Below, piece after piece: positions 1 through 5,073 of a stretch of 5,073 nt of DNA. The notes beneath the pieces are model-generated. The model was given only the letters and a program-made list of their open reading frames with translations, searched no databases and had not been told where the DNA came from. Numbering within the stretch: position 1 is the stretch's first letter; the number at the start of each line of letters is the position of its first letter. The position numbers were made by a program, and so were the translations under genes. The stretch is from the NCBI GenBank assembly GCA_003488965.1, contig DNJW01000344.1:13419-18491 (forward strand). The letters run 5' to 3'. The DNA comes from Lachnospiraceae bacterium (GTDB lineage: Bacteria; Bacillota; Clostridia; Lachnospirales; Lachnospiraceae).

Positions 1-2061
1 GCCTCTAATCTGGATGAATTTTTTATGGTAAGGGTAGCTTCCTTAAAGGATATGGTCAATGCAGGCTATACGAAGCCGGATATTGCGGGATGGACGCCGT
101 CGGAACAGTTGAAACAGCTTAACGATGCGACCCATGAGCTGGTGAATCTGCAGTATAGTACATACAACAGGTCGCTGCTGCCGCTGCTGCAGGCAAACGG
201 GCTGCATCTGGTAGAGCATCATGAGGAGCTGACCGCAAGGGAAGCGGAGTATGCGGACAAATATTTTGAAGAAAACGTATACCCGGTTTTAACGCCTATG
301 GCAGTGGACTCTTCCCGGCCTTTTCCTTTGATTAGGAATAAGTCTCTGAATATAGGCGCCCTAGTAAGGAAAAAGGAAGGGAAAACAGCTAAGGAAAGCA
401 AAATAGCAAAAGAAGGAAAAGCAGTAAAGGAAGGGAAGGCCGCAAAAGAAGGAAAAACGGAACTGGAATTTGCCACCGTCCAGGTACCCAGCGTTCTGCC
501 TAGAATTGTATCCCTTCCTTCGGAAAAAGAAGGGGAAAAGACTGTTATTTTATTGGAAGAGATTATTGAAAGAAATATTGATAAGCTGTTTCTGAATTAT
601 CATATTGTCTGCACCAGTCCTTTCCGTATTATGCGCAATGCGGATTTGACCATAGAAGAGGATGAAGCGGAGGATTTATTAAAGGAGATTGAGAAACAGC
701 TGAAAAAACGGCAGTGGGGGCAGGCAATCCGCTTGGAGGTGGAAAGCGGCATCGATAAACGGCTGTTAAAAATTATCAGAGATGATCTATCCATAGAGGA
801 AGAAAATATTTATCAGATTGACGGGCCTTTGGATTTGACCTTTTTAATGAAGATGTATGGACTGGAAGGGTTTGACCATTTGAAAGAATCCAGCTATCTG
901 CCTCCGCAGCCGGTGCCGGGACTTTCCGAGGATTACAATATTTTTGACGAAATCAGGAAAGGGGATATTCTTCTGCATCATCCATACCAGAGTTTTGCCC
1001 CGGTGGTTGATTTTATAAAGACAGCGGCAAAGGACCCGGATGTGCTTGCCATTAAGCAGACATTGTACCGTGTCAGCGGCAACTCCCCGATTATTGCAGC
1101 CTTGGCACTGGCGGCGGAAAACGGGAAACAGGTATCGGTCCTGGTAGAACTGAAAGCACGTTTTGACGAGGAAAATAATATTGTCTGGGCAAAAATGCTG
1201 GAGAAGGCAGGCTGCCATGTGATTTATGGACTGGTCGGGCTGAAAACCCACAGCAAGATTACGCTGGTGGTGAGAAGGGAAGAAGACGGAATCCGCCGTT
1301 ATGTCCATCTGGGAACCGGCAATTATAACGATGCTACGGCAAAGCTTTATACGGATGTGGGCATGTTTACCTGCAGCAGGCCTATAGGGGAAGATGCCAC
1401 GGCAGTATTCAACATGCTTTCCGGTTATTCGGAACCCAGAGGGTGGAACAAACTGTCCCTGGCGCCGCTTTGGCTGAAGGACAGATTCCTTTATATGATA
1501 GACAGGGAGAAAAAACATGCCGAGTCCGGCCGGCCGGCACATATTATTGCAAAAATGAATTCCTTGTGCGATAAGGATATTATTGAGGCATTGTATGCAG
1601 CCAGCACGGCAGGCGTAAAGATAGAGCTGATTATCAGAGGAATATGCTGCCTGAAGGTAGGCATCCCCGGCGTCAGCGAAAATATCAGCGTACGTTCCAT
1701 CATAGGCAATTTTTTGGAACACAGCAGGATTTTCTATTTTGAAAACGACGGTTCGCCGGAGATTTTCTGTGCCAGTGCGGACTGGATGCCGCGCAATCTG
1801 GAACGCCGGGTGGAAATACTTTTCCCGGTGGAAGAGCCGGTCCTGAGAAAGAAGCTGATGCATATTCTGGAAGGGGAATTAAAGGATACGGTGAAAGCCC
1901 ATGTGCTGAAACCGGACGGAACTTATGACAAGGTGGACAGAAGGGGAAAAGCTGTCTATAACTCCCAGCTGGAGTTTTCGCTGGAAGCGAAGGCGGAGGC
2001 GAAGCAAAGCAAAGAGGCGGTTAATGACCGCGTGTTTATACCGGAGATGCATCATGAATAG
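1..2061 (+). CDS. ppk1: Polyphosphate kinase 1 (PPK1), 5'-truncated by window edge
   Basis: PPK1 transfers the gamma-phosphate of ATP reversibly onto a growing inorganic polyphosphate chain. The frame is open from base 1 and begins within the family motif SNLDEFFMVRVA, so the Met codon at 25 is internal and about 45-50 N-terminal residues lie off the left edge. The Asn of SNLDEF (codon at 7-9) matches the ATP-contacting N45 of the E. coli enzyme. Further landmarks are IKQTLYRV (Arg codon at 1069) and ELKARFDEENNI (Arg at 1159), matching E. coli R375 and R405; GLKTHSKI with the His that becomes phosphorylated (codon at 1249-1251, E. coli H435); the HLGTGNYN segment; and LEHSRIF with the second catalytic His (1720-1722, E. 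coli H592). The catalytic core therefore appears intact. The odd feature is a lysine/glutamate-rich repeat after NKSLNIGALV (373-462). The C-terminal tail is charged and Ala/Lys/Glu-rich. The stop codon overlaps the start of maf. Identity is certain; the E. coli residue correspondences are from knowledge of the family. Confidence 0.97.
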   Translation, partial: ASNLDEFFMVRVASLKDMVNAGYTKPDIAGWTPSEQLKQLNDATHELVNLQYSTYNRSLLPLLQANGLHLVEHHEELTAREAEYADKYFEENVYPVLTPMAVDSSRPFPLIRNKSLNIGALVRKKEGKTAKESKIAKEGKAVKEGKAAKEGKTELEFATVQVPSVLPRIVSLPSEKEGEKTVILLEEIIERNIDKLFLNYHIVCTSPFRIMRNADLTIEEDEAEDLLKEIEKQLKKRQWGQAIRLEVESGIDKRLLKIIRDDLSIEEENIYQIDGPLDLTFLMKMYGLEGFDHLKESSYLPPQPVPGLSEDYNIFDEIRKGDILLHHPYQSFAPVVDFIKTAAKDPDVLAIKQTLYRVSGNSPIIAALALAAENGKQVSVLVELKARFDEENNIVWAKMLEKAGCHVIYGLVGLKTHSKITLVVRREEDGIRRYVHLGTGNYNDATAKLYTDVGMFTCSRPIGEDATAVFNMLSGYSEPRGWNKLSLAPLWLKDRFLYMIDREKKHAESGRPAHIIAKMNSLCDKDIIEALYAASTAGVKIELIIRGICCLKVGIPGVSENISVRSIIGNFLEHSRIFYFENDGSPEIFCASADWMPRNLERRVEILFPVEEPVLRKKLMHILEGELKDTVKAHVLKPDGTYDKVDRRGKAVYNSQLEFSLEAKAEAKQSKEAVNDRVFIPEMHHE
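373..462 (+). repeat. Five tandem 18-bp in-frame units encoding KEGKxx in ppk1
   Basis: Five consecutive 18-base units each encode a hexapeptide: KEGKTA, KESKIA, KEGKAV, KEGKAA and KEGKTE. The units differ at synonymous sites (aag/aaa, ggg/gga) as well as at a few residues, so they are not a very recent perfect expansion. The repeat sits between NKSLNIGALVRK and ELEFATVQVPSVLPR, where PPK1 proteins normally have a short turn joining two strands. It is therefore probably a solvent-exposed, highly charged loop insertion that leaves the active site untouched. Being in phase, gain or loss of units would keep the reading frame. Confidence 0.9.
2043..2046 (+). promoter_or_regulatory. Ribosome binding site of maf, inside the end of ppk1
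   Basis: GGAG lies 7 bases before the ATG at 2054 and within the last codons of ppk1. It selects 2054 as the maf start rather than the upstream in-frame ATG at 1925, which would add 43 arginine-rich residues unlike any Maf protein and overlap ppk1 by 137 bases. Confidence 0.75.
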
Positions 2062-2677
2062 AGAGCAGAGGAAAGAAAATAAGCAAGGGACAGCAGGGCG
2101 TGTGATTCTTGCTTCCGCATCGCCAAGGAGAAAAGAACTGCTGGCCCAGATCGGTATAGCGTATGAGGTGGTGCCAAGCCGGGCGGAGGAAAAGACAGAA
2201 AAGAAATTGCCGGAAGAGATTGTGCAGGAACTGTCGGCACAGAAGGCATCGGAGGTCTGTGCCAGACTGGAGGAACAGGGAGAGGATGGCTATACCGTAA
2301 TCGGTGCGGATACGGTGGTGTCTTTTCAGGGAGAGGTCATGGGAAAGCCAAAAGATGCGGAGGATGCCTGCCGGATGCTGCGTATCCTGCAGGGGAACAC
2401 CCATCAGGTATATACGGGCGTGACGCTTTGCCAAAAATCTCAGGGACATCCTGCAAGGTTTTGCACATTCTATGAGAAGACGGATGTATCCATGTATTCT
2501 ATGTCGGCAGAGGAGATAGAAGCTTACGTGGCGACAGGGGAACCGATGGACAAAGCGGGAGCATATGCGGTACAAGGCAGATGCGCGGCGTATATCAGAG
2601 GCGTTTGCGGAGATTATAATAATGTGGTAGGTCTGCCGGTAGGAAGGCTTTATCAGGAAATGAAGAGGAAGCTGTAA
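2054..2677 (+). CDS. maf: Maf-family nucleoside triphosphate pyrophosphatase (dTTP/UTP type)
   Basis: Maf proteins hydrolyse nucleoside triphosphates to the monophosphate and pyrophosphate, a cytoplasmic housecleaning activity also linked to septum inhibition in Bacillus. The 207-residue product shows the full signature: VILASASPRRKELL (residues 17-30) for the phosphate-binding entry, VIGADTVV with the catalytic Asp86, GKPKDAEDACRML (98-110), the HQVYTGV strand (117-123), GEPMDKAGAYAVQGRCA (162-178) and the C-terminal GDYNNVVGLPV (186-196). The YAVQG form with Gln174 is typical of the dTTP/UTP (YhdE) subgroup rather than the m7GTP (YceF) subgroup. About 13 hydrophilic residues precede the first conserved strand, slightly more than usual. 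A GTG start at 2102 would remove them but lacks as good a ribosome binding site. The ATG overlaps the last 8 bases of ppk1 in another frame, suggesting translational coupling. The gene ends in tandem TAA TAA stops. Confidence 0.95.
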   Translation: MNREQRKENKQGTAGRVILASASPRRKELLAQIGIAYEVVPSRAEEKTEKKLPEEIVQELSAQKASEVCARLEEQGEDGYTVIGADTVVSFQGEVMGKPKDAEDACRMLRILQGNTHQVYTGVTLCQKSQGHPARFCTFYEKTDVSMYSMSAEEIEAYVATGEPMDKAGAYAVQGRCAAYIRGVCGDYNNVVGLPVGRLYQEMKRKL

Positions 2678-2701
2678 TAAGAAACAGAATGGAGGAAAAT
2701 A

Positions 2702-3499
2702 ATGATTCGATTGGTAGCAAGCGATATTGACGGTACATTAATTAAAGATTCTACTCCCGATTTATATCCCGAAATGGCAGAGGCGATTAAAAAAATGGCG
2801 CAGCGCAATATCCTGTTCTGTGCTGCCAGCGGAAGGCAGTATAACAGCGTAAGGAATGTGTTCCGGGATGTGGAGGAGGAAATTGTATTTATTGCGGATA
2901 ACGGGGCACAGATCCGGTATAAAGAAAAGGATATCCGGCTAAGTCCGATGAAAAAAGAATATGCGGAAGCGATTATCCGCCAGCTGCGGGAATATGATTC
3001 TGCTTGTGAGATTGTGGCTTCCACCCCGGACGGCTGTCTGCTGGAAACAAGAAACAAGGCGTTTTTGGATTTGATGACCTATGGCTACCGGAATAAATTT
3101 ACTCTGGTAAAGGATGTGCTGGAAGAGAATGCCAAAATCATTAAGATTGCTATATACCAGAAGGACAGCATCCGTGAACTGGGAGAAGAAATACTGATTC
3201 CCCAATGGAAGGATAAAGTCAAGGTATGTATGGCGGGAGAAGAATGGGTAGATTTTATGGATTTGTCCGTTGATAAGGGAAAAGCGCTTGCTTTCATACA
3301 GGAATACTTTCAGATATCCAAAGAGGAAACCATGGCCTTTGGAGATAATAATAATGACATTGGCATGATGGAGGCAGCAGGAGAAAGCTATGCGGTGGAG
3401 AATGCCAGAGAGGAGGTAAAAGCTGCTGCAAAGCATATCTGTCCTTCTTATCTGGAAAAAGGAGTATACAGAGTGGTAAAGGACTTGATTCTTGCGTAA
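2702..3499 (+). CDS. Cof-type HAD-IIB family hydrolase (sugar-phosphate/FMN-type phosphatase)
   Basis: This is a cytoplasmic Mg2+-dependent phosphatase of the haloacid dehalogenase superfamily, Cof/YwpJ-like subfamily, 265 residues and of normal length. All four HAD motifs are visible. Motif I is ASDIDGTL, with nucleophile Asp8 and acid/base Asp10. Motif II is AASGRQ, with Ser43. Motif III is the Lys192 of VDKGKAL. Motif IV is FGDNNNDIGMM, with Asp215 and Asp219 as metal ligands. The C2B cap domain lies between motifs II and III, roughly residues 80-190, and sets the substrate, which cannot be read from sequence; family members act on sugar phosphates, pyridoxal phosphate or FMN. The start is fixed by GGAGG at 2691-2695, 6 bases before the ATG, with motif I right at the N-terminus. 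It lies 24 bases after maf with no terminator between, so it is probably co-transcribed with ppk1 and maf. Confidence 0.95.
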   Translation: MIRLVASDIDGTLIKDSTPDLYPEMAEAIKKMAQRNILFCAASGRQYNSVRNVFRDVEEEIVFIADNGAQIRYKEKDIRLSPMKKEYAEAIIRQLREYDSACEIVASTPDGCLLETRNKAFLDLMTYGYRNKFTLVKDVLEENAKIIKIAIYQKDSIRELGEEILIPQWKDKVKVCMAGEEWVDFMDLSVDKGKALAFIQEYFQISKEETMAFGDNNNDIGMMEAAGESYAVENAREEVKAAAKHICPSYLEKGVYRVVKDLILA

Positions 3500-3513
3500 G
3501 GATAGGATATAGT
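3485..3513 (+). promoter_or_regulatory. Candidate sigma-A promoter for the small acidic protein gene
   Basis: TTGATT (3485-3490) and TATAGT (3508-3513) are separated by 17 bases, matching the TTGACA/TATAAT consensus at 4 and 5 of 6 positions. The -35 lies within the last codons of the HAD gene. Transcription would begin near 3520 and leave a leader of about 65 bases before the ATG at 3586. No intrinsic terminator is visible between the HAD gene and this ORF, so read-through from the upstream genes is also likely. Confidence 0.45.
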
Positions 3514-3585
3514 GAAAGTAATAGATCAGATAGGAAAAGGAATGAGGTGTATTTTTTTAATTATATAAAATGGGAGGATGATTAG

Positions 3586-3849
3586 ATGCAGGAATATGAT
3601 GATGCAGTTTTAACATGTTTTTTGAAAAAACAAGGCCAGCTTTTTCCGGAAGATGTGGCGGAAAGCCCGGAAGAAGCGGAAGCGTTTTTAGAGGACTGCA
3701 TGGCTGTCGTGGTCGGGTCGGTAAGGGAAGTATGGGAATACTTTGAAGAAGCCGGCATTGACATGGAAGGAGCGGACGAGGAAGAAATACTGGGGGCAGA
3801 TGAAGTATTTGAAATCGGCGACGGAAGATATCTGATAGTGGAGGGATGA
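3586..3849 (+). CDS. Small, highly acidic protein of unknown function (87 aa)
   Basis: I cannot assign a function. The start is supported by GGGAGG at 3572-3577, 8 bases before the ATG, and the stop lies inside a terminator hairpin, so this is a convincing gene despite its size. The product has 26 Asp/Glu against 4 Lys/Arg, no histidine, two cysteines (Cys11, Cys38), no signal peptide and no clear membrane segment. Visible segments are an N-terminal YDDAVLTCFLKKQ helix, SPEEAEAFLEDCMAVVV (27-43), a predicted helix VREVWEYFEEAGID (46-59), and a closing pattern of EVFEIGDGRYLIVEG (73-87) that looks like a beta hairpin. I recall similar small proteins in Lachnospiraceae genomes, listed as hypothetical or sometimes as 'glyoxalase'. 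With no His residues the glyoxalase label has no visible support here. A cytoplasmic binding or regulatory protein is possible, but this is a guess. Confidence 0.85.
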   Translation: MQEYDDAVLTCFLKKQGQLFPEDVAESPEEAEAFLEDCMAVVVGSVREVWEYFEEAGIDMEGADEEEILGADEVFEIGDGRYLIVEG

Positions 3850-3865
3850 CCTCCACTATTTTTTT
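3835..3865 (+). terminator. Strong intrinsic terminator overlapping the end of the acidic protein gene
   Basis: A perfect 10-base-pair stem is formed by ATAGTGGAGG (3835-3844) and CCTCCACTAT (3850-3859), with loop GATGA, followed at once by a run of seven T (3859-3865). The left arm is the coding sequence for the last residues IVEG, and the TGA stop (3847-3849) lies in the loop. It should end transcripts coming from ppk1-maf-HAD and from the acidic gene, isolating them from the ATPase gene. Confidence 0.93.
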
Positions 3866-3964
3866 GTGCAATCTGCCAAGCAAAATTTGGGGCAGGTCTT
3901 TTGACACCTGATATTATAAAACAGTAACCAGCAGATATAGTAAAGTATAAATTAGTAAATCATA

Positions 3965-4004
3965 ATTGACTAAAAATATAGGGGCATGATATAGTATAGT
4001 CAAT
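3965..4004. repeat. 8-bp inverted repeat framing the ATPase promoter (possible operator)
   Basis: ATTGACTA (3965-3972) and TAGTCAAT (3997-4004) are perfect inverted copies separated by 24 bases. The left arm contains the -35 hexamer and the right arm covers the expected transcription start. Centre-to-centre spacing is 32 bases, about three helical turns, so both arms face the same side of the DNA. This arrangement suits a repressor dimer or tetramer. The regulator is not identified, and chance occurrence in AT-rich DNA is possible. Confidence 0.4.
3966..3995 (+). promoter_or_regulatory. Probable sigma-A extended -10 promoter for the ATPase gene
   Basis: TTGACT (3966-3971) and TATAGT (3990-3995) are 18 bases apart, and a TG at 3987-3988 makes an extended -10 (TGaTATAGT). 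The start would fall near 4002, giving a short leader of about 20 bases with GGAGG at 4012-4016. A second TATAGT at 3995-4000 directly follows and could shift the start a few bases. The surrounding region 3900-4010 is AT-rich, as expected for a promoter. Confidence 0.65.
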
Positions 4005-4023
4005 ACAGAATGGAGGCAGGGGT

Positions 4024-5073
4024 ATGTTTATCGGGAGAGAGCGTGAATTAGCGTCACTTAATAAATTATATATATCTGACAAATTTGAGTTTGCTGTTAT
4101 TTATGGCCGGCGCCGTGTGGGAAAAACTGCGCTTATTAATCAATTTATCAGTGGTAAAAAAGCAATTTATTTTATGGGTATAGAGAGTAACGAAAAACAG
4201 AATCTGGAAAATTTCAGCAGGAATATTATGGAATTCGGCATAGGCATTCAGGCTGAAACAGCTTTTATTTCGTTTCAGGCGGCATTGGAATATGTTTTTA
4301 AGCTGGCGGAAAAAGAGCGCTTGATTTTAGCAATTGATGAATATCCGTATGTGGCCCGTTCTTCCAAGAGTCTTGCTTCTACGTTGCAGTTTTTAATTGA
4401 TAAGAACAGAGACCGTTCGAAATTGCTATTAATTCTTTGCGGCTCTTCGATGTCTTATATGGAAGACCATGTACTGGCATATAAAGCGCCGCTTTATGGC
4501 AGACAGACATCTCAGATGAAAATATTGCCTTTTGATTTTGCGGATACATGCCGGTGTTTTAAAAACTTTTCCGGCGAAGATAAGGCGATGATTTACGGAA
4601 TGATGGGAGGAACACCGCAGTATTTATTGCAAATGAATGAATGCTTAAGTATTGAGGATAATATTAAGAATATTTTTCTGAATCCAACCTCTTCACTCTT
4701 CGAAGAGCCAGAAAATTTGCTGAAGCAGGAGGTGCGGGAACCGGCGCTTTATAATGCCATTATTACCGCTATTGCAACCGGCGCTTCCCGTATGGCGGAA
4801 ATTTCTACAAAAGTTGGCGAAAATACCAGTGTTTGTGCTATCTATTTAAAAAATTTAATGGCGTTGGGGCTTGTCCGAAAGGAAACACCTTATGGTGAAA
4901 AAGTATCCCGAAAGTCGATTTATGCTATTGATGATAACATGTTCCGGTTCTGGTATCGGTTTGTGCTGGAGAACAATTCGCTGATCGCCCGCGGAGCCGC
5001 TGATCTGGTCTATCAGCGCATTGCGCCGCAGCTCGACCACTACATGGGCAAGGTGTTTGAAGAGATATGTAAG
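4024..5073 (+). CDS. AAA-type ATPase, archaeal ATPase/DUF234 family, 3'-truncated by window edge
   Basis: The frame is open for 350 codons from ATG 4024 to the window end with no stop. GGAGG at 4012-4016, 7 bases upstream, and the promoter before it fix the start. The P-loop ATPase domain opens with FIGRERELASL (residues 2-12). It has a Walker A YGRRRVGKTALI (27-38, Lys34), a Walker B LILAIDEYPYV (100-110, Asp105-Glu106), a sensor-like LLLILCGSSMSYME (134-147), a GRQTSQMKILPF segment with a possible arginine finger (Arg160), and GGTPQYLL (195-202). This order is typical of the ATPase_2 (archaeal ATPase) family. Residues about 240-305 look like a winged helix domain ending in SIYAIDDNMFRFWYRFV. 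MGKVFEEICK at the edge is where the C-terminal DUF234 domain, thought to be PD-(D/E)XK nuclease-like, begins. About 100 further residues would be expected. Function is uncertain: relatives are multicopy, patchily distributed, and sometimes suggested to be linked to mobile or defence functions. It is its own transcription unit. Base composition changes sharply near 4980. Confidence 0.92.
   Translation, partial: MFIGRERELASLNKLYISDKFEFAVIYGRRRVGKTALINQFISGKKAIYFMGIESNEKQNLENFSRNIMEFGIGIQAETAFISFQAALEYVFKLAEKERLILAIDEYPYVARSSKSLASTLQFLIDKNRDRSKLLLILCGSSMSYMEDHVLAYKAPLYGRQTSQMKILPFDFADTCRCFKNFSGEDKAMIYGMMGGTPQYLLQMNECLSIEDNIKNIFLNPTSSLFEEPENLLKQEVREPALYNAIITAIATGASRMAEISTKVGENTSVCAIYLKNLMALGLVRKETPYGEKVSRKSIYAIDDNMFRFWYRFVLENNSLIARGAADLVYQRIAPQLDHYMGKVFEEICK

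Noticed and set aside
219..476. - strand open frame opposite the KEGK repeat, encoding repeated Phe/Pro/Ser
   Set aside because: The repetition is just the complement of the ppk1 repeat, with no independent gene signals.
844..1863. Long open frame of 339 codons on the - strand inside ppk1
   Set aside because: It lies wholly opposite a certain gene, has no plausible ribosome binding site or recognisable domain, and is rich in Cys, His and Arg, as expected for the complement of a real coding region.
1925..2053. Upstream ATG extension of maf
   Set aside because: It would add an Arg-rich tail unlike Maf and overlap ppk1 by 137 bases; the ATG at 2054 has a good GGAG and fits the family length.
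3545..3571. T-run at 3552-3558 as a terminator after the HAD gene
   Set aside because: No stem of useful length precedes the T-run.
3873..3910. Short hairpins CTGCC/GGCAG (3873-3895) and CAGGT/ACCTG (3893-3910) after the terminator
   Set aside because: The stems are only 5 bp, overlap one another and lack a proper T-run, so neither a second terminator nor a riboswitch is supported.
3901..3941. Perfect TTGACA at 3901-3906 as a second promoter
   Set aside because: No acceptable -10 lies 16-18 bases downstream; the nearest TATAGT (3936-3941) is 29 bases away.
3506..3996. GATATAGT present three times (3506-3513, 3934-3941, 3988-3995)
   Set aside because: Two copies are simply -10 elements of the candidate promoters and the third is in AT-rich DNA; spacing is irregular, so this is not a convincing regulatory repeat or array.
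3500..4023. CRISPR, tRNA, rRNA, insertion-sequence ends or attachment sites in the intergenic parts
   Set aside because: No regularly spaced repeats, cloverleaf-like segments, transposase fragments or flanking duplications were seen.

Overview
The window looks like a chromosomal segment of a low-to-mid GC, Gram-positive anaerobe of the Clostridia, most likely Lachnospiraceae or a close relative. The basis is strong GGAGG-type ribosome binding sites before every complete gene, sigma-A-like promoters, a classic intrinsic terminator, and the style of the proteins (PPK1, Maf, Cof-type HAD and a small acidic protein). The taxon is an inference from sequence character, not from a search.

Layout, all genes on the + strand. 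Positions 1-2061 hold polyphosphate kinase 1, cut by the left edge and lacking roughly its first 45-50 residues. Its stop overlaps the start of a Maf nucleotide pyrophosphatase (2054-2677), which is followed 24 bases later by a Cof-type HAD phosphatase (2702-3499). These three form a tight run that is probably one transcript. A candidate promoter lies across the end of the HAD gene (3485-3513) and would drive an 87-residue, strongly acidic protein of unknown function (3586-3849). That gene ends inside a strong intrinsic terminator (3835-3865) whose loop carries the stop codon. An AT-rich gap follows, with an extended -10 promoter framed by an 8-base inverted repeat (3965-4004). It reads into an AAA-type ATPase of the archaeal ATPase/DUF234 class (4024 to beyond 5073), cut by the right edge.

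The first three genes are phosphate and nucleotide housekeeping functions: polyphosphate synthesis from ATP, removal of non-canonical or excess nucleoside triphosphates, and hydrolysis of small phosphate esters. No evidence in the window shows that they act in one pathway. The ATPase is a separate transcription unit of a patchily distributed family, and its base composition is uneven within the gene.

I did not find a new multi-gene system. The points most worth a second look are the 18-base coding repeat inserted in PPK1, the terminator folded into the end of the acidic gene, the possible operator at the ATPase promoter, and the composition shift inside the ATPase gene.
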